From: Novosphingobium indicum
GTDB lineage: Bacteria > Pseudomonadota > Alphaproteobacteria > Sphingomonadales > Sphingomonadaceae
Direction of reading: 5' to 3'
Assembly (NCBI RefSeq): GCF_014645195.1
Contig: NZ_BMLK01000017.1
Span: 1-64,000 of the forward strand
Length of the DNA stretch: 64,000 bases
The position numbers and the translations under genes were made by a program. Positions within the stretch are counted from its first letter, which is position 1, and every line of letters begins with the position of its first letter. Positions 29,844 to 38,569 of the stretch are shown here, piece after piece. The notes under the pieces were generated by a model. It was not told the origin of the DNA and did no database searches. It was given only the letters and a program-made list of their open reading frames with translations.

Positions 29844-31619
29844 ATGTACGCAGACGATACCCCGGCAGACCCGACCGCCAAGCCCAAGGGCGTGCCCGTC
29901 TACAAGCGCATCCTCGACCTGTTCGAGGCTGAAGGCATCAAGACGCTTTTCGGCATTCCCGATCCCAACTTCGTGCACCTCTTCCTTGAGGCAGAGCGTC
30001 GCGGTTGGACCGTCGTTTCGCCGCACCACGAAGCGGCCGCCGGCTTCATGGCCGAAGCCGCCACGCGCATCACCGGCAAGCCCGCGCTCGCCATCGGTAC
30101 GCTTGGCCCGGGCATGGCGAACATGATGCCCGCCATTCAGTGCTGCAAGGTCGAGAACTCGCCGGTGATCTTCATGGGCGGCCAGCGCGCCCGCATCACC
30201 GAGCGCCGCGTGCGCCGTGGCCGCATCCAGTTCGTGCGCCAGGAACCGATGATCGAGGATTCGGTCAAGTATTCGGCTTCGATCGAATATGCCGACCAGA
30301 CCGACGAGATCATCCGCGAGGCGATCCGCGTTTCCATGTCCGGCACGCCCGGCCCGTCCTACATCGAATATCCGCACCACACTGTGCTGGAAGAGCTGGA
30401 CGTTCCCGAGGCCCTGCCGCCGCACCGCTATCGCCTGACCATGCAGGGTGCGGACGGTGATCGCGTGGCCGAGGCCGCCGAGATGATCGCCAAGGCAAAG
30501 AACCCGATCATCCTTGCCGGTCACGCCGTCTACACCAGCAAGTCCGGCGCGGCCGTCAAGGAGCTCGCACTCAAAATCGGCGCTCCGGTCATCCAGACCT
30601 CGGGCGGCACCGCGTTCATCGAGGGCATCGAAGACCGCACCTTCCCCTACGGCTTCTCGGAAGTGTCCATCGATGCCGTGGTCGAAAGCGACCTGTGCAT
30701 CGCGCTCGGCACCGAGCTGGGCGAGCCGAGCCACTACGGCCGCTGGCGCCACTGGGTGGACAACGAAGCCAACCGCAAGTGGATCTACGTCCAGCAGGAC
30801 CCGACCGCCATCGGCGTAAACCGTGAGATCGACTGCCCGCTGGTCGGCGATCTGCGCGCCGTCGTGCCGCAGCTCGTCCGTGCGCTTGAGGGCAAGACCC
30901 TTCCGGGCCACCCGCGCCTTGAGGAATTCATGAAAGGCGACGCCCAGCAGATCAAGGATCTCGATGAGGAATCGCAGACCCGCGACGACGGCACCGGCAA
31001 CGTGGCGATGAACACTGCCCGCTTCATCGTGGAAGCCACCAAGGCTTTCCCGAAGGACGGGATCATGATCCGCGATGGCGGCGCCACGGTGATCTACACC
31101 TGGACCTACAACATGGCGAAGCCGCACGATGTGATCTGGAACCAGAACTACGGCCACATCGGCACCGGCCTGCCCTACGCGACCGGCGCCATGCTCGCCG
31201 ACCAGGCCGCCACCGGCAAGGTGCGTCCCGGCATGCTTGTGACTTCGGACTCCTCGTTCCTGTTCCACATCGGTGAGCTGGAAGTCGCGGTTCGCAAGAA
31301 CCTGCCGCTGGTCTGCGTCGTCGGCGTCGACTTCCAGTGGGGCCTCGAGGTCGGCATCTACCGCTCGACCTTCGGCACCGGCACCAACGAGGCCGGCGTG
31401 CACTGGTCCGACAAGGTCCGCTTCGACAAGATCGCGGAAGGCTTCGGCGCGCACGGTGAATACATCACCGACGCTGCCGACATCGGCCCGGCCATCAAGA
31501 AGGCCTACGAACGCGGCGGTCCGACCGTGATCCACGTGAAGATCGACCCGGTCGCCAATGCCGAGGACAAGCCCCAGTACAGCGAATTCCGCACCTGGTA
31601 CGCCGAAGGCACGCAGTAA
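29844..31619 (+). CDS. thiamine-diphosphate-dependent enzyme (ALS / acyl-CoA lyase type)
   Basis: A 591-residue three-domain ThDP enzyme (PYR, central, PP). The catalytic Glu is conserved in SPHHEAAAGFMAEAA (Glu63). The central domain (about 205-340) has NPIILAGHAVYTS and FSEVSIDAVVESDLCIALG. In the ThDP/Mg site the usual GDG is SDS (SDSSFLFHIGELEVAV, about 467) and the usual NN pair is VD (VVGVDFQWG), so the two side-chain Mg2+ ligands would be Asp/Asp instead of Asp/Asn. It could be a decarboxylase, carboligase or 2-hydroxyacyl-CoA lyase. Between CaiB-type and aldehyde-dehydrogenase genes, a lyase releasing an aldehyde is attractive but unproved. Confidence 0.82.
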   Translation: MYADDTPADPTAKPKGVPVYKRILDLFEAEGIKTLFGIPDPNFVHLFLEAERRGWTVVSPHHEAAAGFMAEAATRITGKPALAIGTLGPGMANMMPAIQCCKVENSPVIFMGGQRARITERRVRRGRIQFVRQEPMIEDSVKYSASIEYADQTDEIIREAIRVSMSGTPGPSYIEYPHHTVLEELDVPEALPPHRYRLTMQGADGDRVAEAAEMIAKAKNPIILAGHAVYTSKSGAAVKELALKIGAPVIQTSGGTAFIEGIEDRTFPYGFSEVSIDAVVESDLCIALGTELGEPSHYGRWRHWVDNEANRKWIYVQQDPTAIGVNREIDCPLVGDLRAVVPQLVRALEGKTLPGHPRLEEFMKGDAQQIKDLDEESQTRDDGTGNVAMNTARFIVEATKAFPKDGIMIRDGGATVIYTWTYNMAKPHDVIWNQNYGHIGTGLPYATGAMLADQAATGKVRPGMLVTSDSSFLFHIGELEVAVRKNLPLVCVVGVDFQWGLEVGIYRSTFGTGTNEAGVHWSDKVRFDKIAEGFGAHGEYITDAADIGPAIKKAYERGGPTVIHVKIDPVANAEDKPQYSEFRTWYAEGTQ

Positions 31620-31697
31620 TGGCTGACGCCGGAAGCGATAGGTTCCGGTACAGCGGGAACCCGGCGCATCGCCGGGCGCTATCCCGATAGAATGACG

Positions 31698-31730
31698 ATG
31701 CCCGCACTGCCGTAAACGCAGTGCGGGCAT
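31698..31730. terminator. intercistronic hairpin
   Basis: Perfect 13-base arms ATGCCCGCACTGC and GCAGTGCGGGCAT around CGTAAAC, between the ThDP enzyme and the aldehyde dehydrogenase. The following bases (TGGCTTTG) are poor in T, so it may attenuate or protect the message rather than end it. Confidence 0.55.
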
Positions 31731-31768
31731 TGGCTTTGAAACCCCTGCAGAAATATTGGGAGCAGGTC

Positions 31769-33190
31769 ATGCGCAACTACACCCAGTTCTACATCGACGG
31801 CCAGTGGGTCGATCCCATCACGCCGCGGACCGCCGAAGTCATCAACCCAGCCACCGAGGAAGTCTCGGGCCAAATCTCGCTCGGCTCTCCGGCGGACGTG
31901 GACAAGGCCGTCGCGGCAGCCCGCAAGGCTTTCGCCAGCTACTCGCAAACCTCGGTCAAGGAACGGCTCGAACTTCTCCAGACCATCCAGACCGAGTACG
32001 CCAGGCGCGAGCAGGAGCTGGGCGAGGCGATCATGGAAGAGATGGGCGCGCCGCGTCCGCTCGCCTGCGGTTTCCACACCATGCTCGGCAGCGGGCACCT
32101 CAACACCGCGATCGAAGTGCTCAAGGAGTTCAAGTTCGAGGAAGAGCGCGGCGTCACCCTGATCCGCAAGGAACCGATCGGCGTGTGCGGCCTGATCACG
32201 CCGTGGAACTGGCCGATGAACCAGACCTGCGTGAAGATCTTCCCGGCGCTCGCCACGGGCTGCACAATGATCCTCAAGCCGCCGCAACTTGCGCCCTATT
32301 CGGCCCAGATCCTCGCGGAGATCCTGCACGATTCGGGCGTGCCGGCGGGCGTGTTCAACATGGTGCAGGGCAAGGGCAGCGAGATCGGCACCGCCATGTC
32401 CACGCACGAGGACATCGACATGATCTCCTTCACCGGCTCGGAGCCGGTGGGCGTGCAGATCCAGAAGGACGCCGCCGACACCGTCAAGCGCGTCGGGCTG
32501 GAGCTGGGCGGCAAGAGCCCGTGGATCGTCCTCGACGATGCCGCGCTGGCCGATCACGTGGCGGCTGCCACTGCCGGCATGATGGGCAACTCGGGCCAGA
32601 CCTGCTCGGCCGGTTCGCGCCTGCTGGTGCCCAATTCGCGCATGGACGAAGTGAAGAAGATCGCCACCGAAGCCGCAAACGGCGTCACCGTGGGCGATCC
32701 GAACGGCAACTTCGCGATGGGCCCGGTCGTCTCGAAGAGCCAGTACAACATCATCCAGCAGTACATCGAGAAGGGCCTTGAGGAAGGCGCCGAGCTGATC
32801 GCGGGCGGCGCGGGCCGTCCCGATGGCCTCGACAAGGGCTGGTACGTGAAACCGACGGTCTTCGTCGGCACCAACGACATGGTCATCTCGCGCGAGGAGA
32901 TCTTCGGCCCGGTCCTCGTGATCATCGGCTACGACGATCTCGACCACGCCGTGGAGATCGCCAACGATTCGATGTTCGGCCTGGGCGGCTATGTCTCGGG
33001 TCAGGACCTGGACGCCTGCCGCGAAATCTCGCGCAAGATGCGGACCGGCGCGATCTGGGTGAACGGCGGGTTCGATTTCCATGCGCCGTTCGGCGGCTAC
33101 AAGCGCTCGGGCAATGGCCGCGAGTGGGGCGACTACGGCTTCGAGGAATACCTCGAGACCAAGGCGATCATCGGCTGGAACCCCGCCTGA
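31769..33190 (+). CDS. NAD(P)-dependent aldehyde dehydrogenase
   Basis: A 473-residue aldehyde dehydrogenase. Visible are the active-site entry ITPWNWPMNQ (about residue 146), FTGSEPVG (about 222), the general base Glu in ELGGKSPW (about 245), the nucleophile Cys in GNSGQTCSAG (about 279) and EEIFGPVL (about 378). It oxidises an aldehyde to its acid. The start at 31769 has GGGAGCAGG just upstream; an in-frame GTG or ATG at 31721 would start inside the hairpin described above. It follows the ThDP enzyme and ends at a strong terminator, closing this unit. Confidence 0.9.
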   Translation: MRNYTQFYIDGQWVDPITPRTAEVINPATEEVSGQISLGSPADVDKAVAAARKAFASYSQTSVKERLELLQTIQTEYARREQELGEAIMEEMGAPRPLACGFHTMLGSGHLNTAIEVLKEFKFEEERGVTLIRKEPIGVCGLITPWNWPMNQTCVKIFPALATGCTMILKPPQLAPYSAQILAEILHDSGVPAGVFNMVQGKGSEIGTAMSTHEDIDMISFTGSEPVGVQIQKDAADTVKRVGLELGGKSPWIVLDDAALADHVAAATAGMMGNSGQTCSAGSRLLVPNSRMDEVKKIATEAANGVTVGDPNGNFAMGPVVSKSQYNIIQQYIEKGLEEGAELIAGGAGRPDGLDKGWYVKPTVFVGTNDMVISREEIFGPVLVIIGYDDLDHAVEIANDSMFGLGGYVSGQDLDACREISRKMRTGAIWVNGGFDFHAPFGGYKRSGNGREWGDYGFEEYLETKAIIGWNPA

Positions 33191-33213
33191 CGGTTCGACC
33201 GATTGCATGAAGC

Positions 33214-33250
33214 GGCCCGGATGTCCCACGACATCCGGGCCGTTTTCGTT
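33214..33250 (+). terminator. Rho-independent terminator after the aldehyde dehydrogenase
   Basis: A perfect 12-base stem GGCCCGGATGTC / GACATCCGGGCC with CCAC loop, followed by GTTTTCGTTT. It ends the CaiB / ThDP-enzyme / aldehyde-dehydrogenase unit and separates it from the cupin-like gene. Confidence 0.85.
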
Positions 33251-33315
33251 TGGGGAGCCAACCGGAAGTTAACCGATGGCCGCTACACGCCAGGGCGAAA
33301 CGAAAGGATCGCGCC

Positions 33316-34188
33316 ATGGACGGCACCGTATTCGACAGTTCGGCCAAGACGGCTTTCGCAGGGGCCTATCCGGGGCATACCTGCAAGCTGACCCATCTCC
33401 TTGCCGACGATCCCCTGCTGACACTCGATGCCCTCGCAGACCTTGCGGGAGCGCTCCCGGCGGACAGCATCGAATACAATCCCGGCTCACTGCCCATCGG
33501 CATCGCCCCGGAAGACGTCCCCTCAAGCGAACTCGGCGTCGTCGAGACGATCCGCAACATTGGCGAATCCGGATCGTGGGTGGTCCTAAAGCGCATCGAG
33601 CAGATCGAGGCCTACGGCGCGCTGCTCGAACGCATTCTCGGGGAACTGACCGACGTGGTGGTCCCGCGCACCGGCGAAATGCTGCAACACGAGGGCTTTA
33701 TCTTCGTATCCTCGCCGGGGGCCGTCACGCCGTTCCATTTCGACCCCGAGCACAACATCCTCCTTCAGCTCAACGGCTCAAAGACGATGACGCTCTTTTC
33801 GGTTGAGGACGAAGCGATCAGCCCTCCGGGCGTGCACGAAGCCTTTCACATGGGCGAGCACCACCGCAACCTGACGTACCGCGACGACTTTGCCGAGCGC
33901 GGCACCGCGATTGCCATCGGGCCGGGTGAAGCGATCCATGTTCCGGTCAAGTCACCGCACTGGGTGCAGGTGGGCGCGGAGCCCTCGATCTCGCTGTCGA
34001 TTACCTGGCGCTCTGAGTGGAGCTATGCCGAGGCCGATGCCCGCGCCTTCAACCGGGCGATGCGCAAGCTTGGCCTCAAGCCTTCCAGCCCGCGCCCTTT
34101 CCCTTCGAGCAACAAGGGCAAGGCGCTGGCGTGGCGGGCCATCAGCCGGGCCAATGCAATGCTGAAACCGGACTCCGCTGCGACCTGA
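33316..34188 (+). CDS. cupin-like / JmjC-type protein
   Basis: A 290-residue protein with a JmjC/cupin_8-like core. Metal-binding residues are probable: His141-x-Asp143 in TPFHFDPEHN and a distal His (208 or 215) in GPGEAIHVPVKSPHWV. Proteins of this kind are Fe(II)/2-oxoglutarate dioxygenases or inactive relatives; sphingomonads often carry copies near transport loci. The start at 33316 has GAAAGGA upstream. It is separated from the aldehyde dehydrogenase by a terminator and is convergent with the winged-helix gene, whose stop lies 2 bases beyond. Hydroxylation of an acyl-CoA or of a protein are both open. Confidence 0.68.
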   Translation: MDGTVFDSSAKTAFAGAYPGHTCKLTHLLADDPLLTLDALADLAGALPADSIEYNPGSLPIGIAPEDVPSSELGVVETIRNIGESGSWVVLKRIEQIEAYGALLERILGELTDVVVPRTGEMLQHEGFIFVSSPGAVTPFHFDPEHNILLQLNGSKTMTLFSVEDEAISPPGVHEAFHMGEHHRNLTYRDDFAERGTAIAIGPGEAIHVPVKSPHWVQVGAEPSISLSITWRSEWSYAEADARAFNRAMRKLGLKPSSPRPFPSSNKGKALAWRAISRANAMLKPDSAAT

Positions 34189-34190
34189 GA

Positions 34191-35198
34191 TCAGACCGGC
34201 ATCGGCGCGGCAAGGGCAAGCTCATCGAAGTACCGCGCCATGGCATCGACCGCCTTTTCGGTCAGCTCGATGAAAGCGCGGCGGCGATCGGTATCGTCGC
34301 AGACGCGGACGAACAGCCCGGCTTCGACCATCTGACCAATCCAGCGCAGGGCTGTCGTTGGCGGCACGCCCGAAGCGATGCACAGTGACGTCACCGACAC
34401 GCGCTTGCGTTCGACCCGGGCCGCGATGAGATCGAGCAGCATGTCCCAGGCAGGATCGGCAAAGAGGTCGGCATCCAGAAACCGGGCGCGCTGCTGACGC
34501 TGACGGATGATCCGGCGCACCAGCCGCGGATCAGGAAGCGGCGGGCGCGATGCTCCGCTATCCGCAACTGCGTCCTCACCGGTATTCCGGGGCTTCGCAT
34601 CCTCAATAAAGCGAAAGGCGCTGGCTTGCGGCCCTGTGTCGGCCGCGTCGCCGGGAACCAGTCTTTCGATCTTGCCGGCAATCTGCCCCACCTGTTCGGA
34701 CAGGCGCAGCAGCATCAGGCGATCGTCCTGCGACAATTCCCGTAGGCGTCCCGACGGGAAACTCGCCAGCACCTGCCCGAGAGCGATGACCCGCTCGGCG
34801 CGGTCGGGATCGACAAGCAGCACCGGAGCCGACTGGTCCATGCAGCAGAACACCACGTCGAGCGCCTCGATGGTGGTCGAGACGATCAACCGCGCGTGAC
34901 AGCGCGCGGCGCGCATGTCGAGCCGCGCGAGAGCCGCCAGCGCTTCGGCATCGACCTGCGGGCAGTCGACGAGCACGACATCCCCCAGCGGGCGGGCACT
35001 GCCTTCGAGCGGGTCGGTCAGCACGCCGCTGGCGGAAACCATCAGTCCTGCCGCCTCCGCATCGTCGCGCATGGTGGCGCGCAAGTGCGGGCGGTCGGCA
35101 AAGATCGACAAGGCAATGGACGGTCCGACTGTCGCCCCTTTTTCAGGAACGCCGGCGCCATAGGTAAAATCGGATTGAAGGAAGTCCGTGTCGTGCAT
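34191..35198 (-). CDS. winged-helix DNA-binding protein (MarR-like C-terminus)
   Basis: A 335-residue protein. Residues 55-165 form an alternating alpha/beta region (DVVLVDCPQVDAEALAAL, then HARLIVSTTIEALDVVF and APVLLVDPDRAERVIALG) recalling a receiver-like fold without the phosphorylation motif. A Pro/Arg linker follows, then a winged-helix domain at 245-325 (DPAWDMLLDLIAARVERKRVSVTSLCIASGVPPTTALRWI, cited in parts) like MarR proteins. Such proteins are common in Novosphingobium and relatives. It is alone on its strand; its targets are unknown. Confidence 0.65.
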   Translation of the reverse strand: MHDTDFLQSDFTYGAGVPEKGATVGPSIALSIFADRPHLRATMRDDAEAAGLMVSASGVLTDPLEGSARPLGDVVLVDCPQVDAEALAALARLDMRAARCHARLIVSTTIEALDVVFCCMDQSAPVLLVDPDRAERVIALGQVLASFPSGRLRELSQDDRLMLLRLSEQVGQIAGKIERLVPGDAADTGPQASAFRFIEDAKPRNTGEDAVADSGASRPPLPDPRLVRRIIRQRQQRARFLDADLFADPAWDMLLDLIAARVERKRVSVTSLCIASGVPPTTALRWIGQMVEAGLFVRVCDDTDRRRAFIELTEKAVDAMARYFDELALAAPMPV

Positions 35199-35303
35199 CT
35201 GTTCCGACTCCGTGTTTCTTCTTAGGAACAGGAGTAGAACAAAAAAGGATCAAGTCAAGAATTGGATTCCTGCCGAACGGTTAAATCCTTGCAAGCATCA
35301 CCC

Positions 35304-36311
35304 TCACCAGCCGCCGAGTTCACGGCGGACAAGTGTCTCGAGCATCACCATCCCGGGTTCGCGATCATTGAGGCAGGCCAGCACGGCGTAGCGCTCTCCA
35401 CCGGCTTCGGCGAAGACTTCGCGCCCGCGGATCGCCAGTTCCTCCAGCGTCTCGACGCAATCGGCGGAAAAGCCCGGCGCGGCGATGGCCAGCCGCCGCG
35501 TACCCGAGGCAGCCTCCGCCGCCAGGACCGTCTCGGTTGCGGGTTCCAGCCACTTCGCGCGGCCAAAACGCGACTGGAAGCTGGTTTCGACCCGCACGCC
35601 CGGCAGCCGGTGCTGCAGGCGTTCGAGCAACAGGCGCGAGGTCTTGCGGCAATGGCAATGATAGGGATCGCCCAGATGCAGCGTGCGCTCGGGCATGCCG
35701 TGATAGGACAGCAGCAGCACTTCGGGCACGAAATCGAGCGCCGCGACCTGCGCCACGAGGTCTTCTTCCAGAGCGTCGATGTAGGCCGCATCGTCGTAGT
35801 ACGGCGGCAGCGTACGCACCGCGGGCTGCCAGCGCATTTCGCCGAGTGCTGCACTCAGGCTGTCCATCACCGAGGCCGTCGTCGCGCCCGAATATTGCGG
35901 GTAGAGCGGCGCCACCAGAATACGCTCGCAGCCCCCGTCCTTCATCGCCTGCAGCTTCGAGGGGATCGAGGGATTGCCGTAGCGCATGGCCCAGTCGACT
36001 TTCACCCCGTCGCCCAGCCGCGCCTGCAGGGCTTCGGCCTGCCCGGCGGTGATGGCGGCCAGCGGCGAGCCCTTGTCGGTCCAGACCTGCGCATAGGCAT
36101 GGGCGGACTTCGCCGGGCGCGTGCGCAGGATGATGCCGTGCAGGATCGGCTTCCACGCAATCGGCGGAATCTCGACCACGCGCCGGTCGGACAGGAACTC
36201 CGCCAGATAGCGGCGCACGGCATCGGGCGTCGGCGCATCCGGCGTGCCGAGATTGACGAGCAGCACGCCGACGCCGCCGGTCGCGATGGTAGGATGGTCG
36301 GAGGGCAGCAT
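35304..36311 (-). CDS. hemH: ferrochelatase
   Basis: A 335-residue enzyme inserting Fe2+ into protoporphyrin IX, the last step of protohaem synthesis. Family segments are VLLVNLGTPDAP (about residue 16), the MRYGNPSI (about 106), VAPLYPQYSGATTASV (about 134), the catalytic His in LLSYHGMPERTL (about 198) and the Glu-rich end of CVETLEEL (about 272). The ATG at 36311 overlaps the TGA of the upstream molybdenum hydroxylase gene as TGATG, so translation should be coupled. It is third in an mrp / hydroxylase / hemH operon. Confidence 0.95.
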   Translation of the reverse strand: MLPSDHPTIATGGVGVLLVNLGTPDAPTPDAVRRYLAEFLSDRRVVEIPPIAWKPILHGIILRTRPAKSAHAYAQVWTDKGSPLAAITAGQAEALQARLGDGVKVDWAMRYGNPSIPSKLQAMKDGGCERILVAPLYPQYSGATTASVMDSLSAALGEMRWQPAVRTLPPYYDDAAYIDALEEDLVAQVAALDFVPEVLLLSYHGMPERTLHLGDPYHCHCRKTSRLLLERLQHRLPGVRVETSFQSRFGRAKWLEPATETVLAAEAASGTRRLAIAAPGFSADCVETLEELAIRGREVFAEAGGERYAVLACLNDREPGMVMLETLVRRELGGW

Positions 36312-38569
36312 CACAATTCCTCGTCGAATAGCGGCAGACGGCGAAAGCGCAGCCCCGTTGCCGAATAAAGTGCATTGGCCACGGCCGGGGCCACGACGGC
36401 TACGCCGAGTTCGCCAGGGTCCGCGGGATCCTCGGTGCTCTCGATGAACTCCACCTCGATAGTGGGGCAATCGGCCAGCACCGGCAGGTTCATGTCCTTG
36501 AGGCGTTCGCGGTCCGGACGCCCGTTGCTATAGCGCATCGAACAGCCGAGCACATGGCCGAGGCCGAACACGAGCCCACCTTCAACCTGCTGGCGGGCGA
36601 TGTCGAGATTGACGATGCGGCCGACGTCGACAACTGCGCTGAGCCGGTCGACCCGCACCCCGGTCTCGTCGCGCCGCGCGCTGGCGACACAGGCGATGCG
36701 GCCGCCGCGGATGACGTGGCAGGCGATGCCCTGCCCGCTGTTGTCGCCGCCCCCGCCCCATTTCGCGAGCGCGGCCGCGCGCTGGAGACATTCGGCAAGG
36801 CGCGTGTCGTTGCCCAGCATGGCCATGCGGTAAGACAGCGGCTCGCGCCCGGCCCGGTGCGCCATTTCATCGACGAAGCTCTCGTTGAAGAAGGCGGTAT
36901 AGCCATGGGCATTGCCCCGCAGGCGCGCGGTGGGCAGCGGGATGGTCGCAGGAACGTGATCGACGGCGACATTGGCAATGGCGTAGGGCGGAACAGCGCC
37001 CTCCAACGCCAGCGCATCGTCATCGCCGACAACGGCTTCGATGGCGTCCTGTGGACTGTCGCCACCGAACAGCCGCCGTCCGAATTCGCGCGCCGTCGCT
37101 GGCACGGCAACGCGTGCACGCCACCCGGCAATGCCACCTTCGGTATCCGGCCGGGCCGCCATGACCGCCACCACGGGCGTGCGCGGGAGCCCTGCCCGCA
37201 TCTCCTCTCGCCGCGACCATGTCAGCTGGACGGGGTGCCCGGCTTCTTTCGCCATAAGCGCCGCCTCGACCGCATGACCGAATTCAAGACGGCGATCGAA
37301 GCTGCCGCCCAGCCCCATCGGGTAAAGCACGACATTGCCCGGATCGAGCCCCAGCGCCCGCGCGGCCGCCTCGCGCGTCGCCTCGGGCACTTGCGTTCCG
37401 ATCCACAACTCTAGCCGCCCCTGATCGTAGCGCGCCGTGACGCTGGAGGTCTCGATCGTCGCATGAACCGCCGGCGCCACTTCGTAGCGCAGTTGCAGCG
37501 GCAAGCCGCCCTTAACGATGTCCATATCGCCCGAAGCATGGATGCGATGCGCCTTGCCTGCACGCATGGCCTCATCGATCACCTTGTCGATCTCAGAGGT
37601 TTCCAGCCCCTCCGCGACCCTGAACTTGGGCTTCATCCGCGTGAGCGCGGTCTCGGCCGTCCACCAGTCCTGCGCGATGGCGCCGACCCAGCCTTCGCCC
37701 TTCACCGTGCGCACATAGCCCTTGAGCCGCTTGACCGCGTCCTCATCGATCCCGTCCAGCGAGGCGCTGGCGCCAATGGGGGCGTGTCGGATCGCGGCGT
37801 GGAGCATGCCGGGCAAGCGCACATCGCCTGCGAACGTCCACGAGCCATCCACTTTCGAGGGCAGGTCGAGCCGCGGATAGTGCAGCGGCGCACCGGCCGG
37901 GAACTCTCCCGGCGCCTCCGCCATGGCTTCGAGGCGCAACGGCGGCGTCGAGGGCGGGGAATAGGTCACGGCCTGTTCGGCGAGGGCGCCGAACGGCAGC
38001 CGCCTGTCTCCATGGACGACAAAGCCATCGCGGGTATCACACTCTTCCCAGGCCACGCCCCAGCGCTGCCCGGCGGCCTGCATCAGCATGGCCCGGGCAG
38101 AAGCAGCCGCCGCGCGCGTGGGAGCTTCGTAGGCGGCCAGCGACATGCCATCGGCGGTGGCGTTGAAGCGGGTGTCCTGCGCCCAGCGCCGCGTGATCAG
38201 ATCATCCGGCTCATCGGCGAGAGACGGTGCCAGCGGCATCCACAGCGGCGCCCACTGAGCGGCCAGCACGGCATTGGCATAGAGCCCGCTGACCGGCGCG
38301 GGCTGCACGGCCACCTGCCGCCAGTCGGCACCCAGTTCATGTGCCACGACCTGCGGGATCAGGGTCGTCACGCCCTGGCCCATCTCCACTTGCGGCACGG
38401 CTACCGAAACGACGCCATCCTTGCCGATCTTGATCCAGGCATCGAAGGCGTATTCGCCTCGCCCCGGTTCCAGCGGCAGCGGAAAATTGCGCGGACGCAG
38501 GTAATAGCCGACTGCAAGGCCACCGCCGGCCAACGCCCCGATCAGGATGCCGCGGCGGGTGAGACCCAT
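36311..38569 (-). CDS. molybdopterin-binding subunit of aldehyde/isoquinoline oxidoreductase family
   Basis: A 752-residue large subunit of the xanthine dehydrogenase family, IorB-like. A twin-arginine-like start (LTRRGILIGALAGGGLAVG) indicates export or periplasmic location. Recognised parts are VPQVEMGQGVTTLIPQ (about residue 58), MGLGGSFDRRLEFGHAVEAA (about 415), ARLRGNAHGYTAFFNESFVDE (about 565) and the C-terminal catalytic Glu in PGELGVAVVAPAVANAL. It would hydroxylate or oxidise an aldehyde or N-heterocycle using Mo-cofactor. The expected small [2Fe-2S] subunit gene is not adjacent. Start and stop overlap mrp and hemH by one base each. Confidence 0.85.
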   Translation of the reverse strand: MGLTRRGILIGALAGGGLAVGYYLRPRNFPLPLEPGRGEYAFDAWIKIGKDGVVSVAVPQVEMGQGVTTLIPQVVAHELGADWRQVAVQPAPVSGLYANAVLAAQWAPLWMPLAPSLADEPDDLITRRWAQDTRFNATADGMSLAAYEAPTRAAAASARAMLMQAAGQRWGVAWEECDTRDGFVVHGDRRLPFGALAEQAVTYSPPSTPPLRLEAMAEAPGEFPAGAPLHYPRLDLPSKVDGSWTFAGDVRLPGMLHAAIRHAPIGASASLDGIDEDAVKRLKGYVRTVKGEGWVGAIAQDWWTAETALTRMKPKFRVAEGLETSEIDKVIDEAMRAGKAHRIHASGDMDIVKGGLPLQLRYEVAPAVHATIETSSVTARYDQGRLELWIGTQVPEATREAAARALGLDPGNVVLYPMGLGGSFDRRLEFGHAVEAALMAKEAGHPVQLTWSRREEMRAGLPRTPVVAVMAARPDTEGGIAGWRARVAVPATAREFGRRLFGGDSPQDAIEAVVGDDDALALEGAVPPYAIANVAVDHVPATIPLPTARLRGNAHGYTAFFNESFVDEMAHRAGREPLSYRMAMLGNDTRLAECLQRAAALAKWGGGGDNSGQGIACHVIRGGRIACVASARRDETGVRVDRLSAVVDVGRIVNLDIARQQVEGGLVFGLGHVLGCSMRYSNGRPDRERLKDMNLPVLADCPTIEVEFIESTEDPADPGELGVAVVAPAVANALYSATGLRFRRLPLFDEEL

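Noticed and set aside
31619-31690. 23-codon open frame overlapping the stop of the ThDP enzyme (TAATG)
   Set aside because: The overlap is suggestive of coupling, but there is no conserved motif, the product is basic low-complexity and nothing else supports it.
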